Source: Nostocaceae cyanobacterium CSSed10_463m
GTDB taxonomy: Bacteria > Cyanobacteriota > Cyanobacteriia > Cyanobacteriales > Nostocaceae
Reading direction: 5' to 3'
Length of the DNA: 5,215 bases
Assembly (NCBI GenBank): GCA_003556955.1
Contig: PWQB01000313.1
Location: 1-5,215 of the forward strand
In this document: positions 5,159 to 5,215 of the stretch, in pieces
Layout of the letters: each line of letters begins with the position of its first letter
How positions within the stretch are numbered: position 1 is the first letter of the stretch
Program-made: the position numbers and the translations under genes
The notes under the pieces: model-generated
Told to the model about the DNA's origin: nothing
The model's database searches: none
The model's input: only the letters and a program-made list of their open reading frames with translations

Positions 5159-5215
5159 ATTAGGACTTACGCATAAGTCAGGGAAAAACTAACCACACCA
5201 GGCGCAGAGTACACA
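5159..5215. repeat. Edge of a dispersed intergenic repeat with hairpin, cut by the window end
   Basis: The stretch starts with TTAGGACTTACGCA-like sequence. Within it, GACTTA (5164-5169), loop CGCA and TAAGTC (5174-5179) form a perfect 6-bp hairpin. Toward the window end the sequence becomes CCAGGCGCAGAGTACACA, which resembles a purine-rich repeat that recurs in Nostoc-type genomes. Both resemblances are from memory, not a search. No reading frame is supported here. It may be one end of a MITE or insertion sequence whose body lies to the right. Confidence 0.5.

Noticed and set aside
1..5215. Defence system, CRISPR array, toxin-antitoxin, retron, tRNA or rRNA gene
   Set aside because: No regularly spaced repeats, reverse transcriptase, nuclease or toxin motifs, cloverleaf or rRNA-like sequence were seen; nearly all the DNA is covered by ordinary metabolic or translation genes.

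Overview
The window looks like chromosomal DNA from a filamentous, heterocyst-type cyanobacterium (Nostoc/Anabaena and relatives). The sequence is AT-rich and holds three copies of the octamer GCGATCGC (HIP1), which is strongly over-represented in many cyanobacteria. The intergenic gaps carry small palindromic repeats of the kind common in Nostocales. The HisRS, PurU and DUF4340 proteins also read like Nostocales proteins. This placement comes from recognising sequence, not from a database search.

Layout. The plus strand carries the 3' part of a DUF4340-domain protein gene (1-389). It is followed 17 nt later by purU (407-1261), formyltetrahydrofolate deformylase. All other genes are on the minus strand and converge on purU. 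In transcription order they are hisS (5089-3701), an alpha/beta-hydrolase-fold gene (3635-2802), an MDR-type NADPH quinone/enone oxidoreductase gene that overlaps the hydrolase by 35 nt (2836-1829), and an NTF2/SnoaL-like gene (1663-1265). The NTF2-like gene ends 3 bp from the purU stop. hisS has a TATAAT-type -10 box about 36 nt upstream of its start.

The hydrolase, oxidoreductase and NTF2-like genes look like a small redox or small-molecule cassette downstream of the housekeeping hisS gene. No substrate can be read from the sequence.

The most notable non-coding structure is a 92-bp MITE-like element (1699-1790) between the oxidoreductase and NTF2-like genes. It has 18-nt imperfect terminal inverted repeats, a 30-bp perfect palindrome inside, and exactly abutting 10-bp direct repeats (GATCCCTCTG) that look like a target-site duplication. 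Two other repeat fragments are a hairpin between hisS and the hydrolase gene (3654-3675) and a hairpin-containing repeat at the right edge (about 5159-5215, cut by the window).

The most notable protein feature is that the alpha/beta-hydrolase has His where the nucleophile should be (G-N-H-T-G) and Thr where the catalytic His is expected. I see no defence system, CRISPR array, tRNA or rRNA gene, or obviously new multi-gene system.
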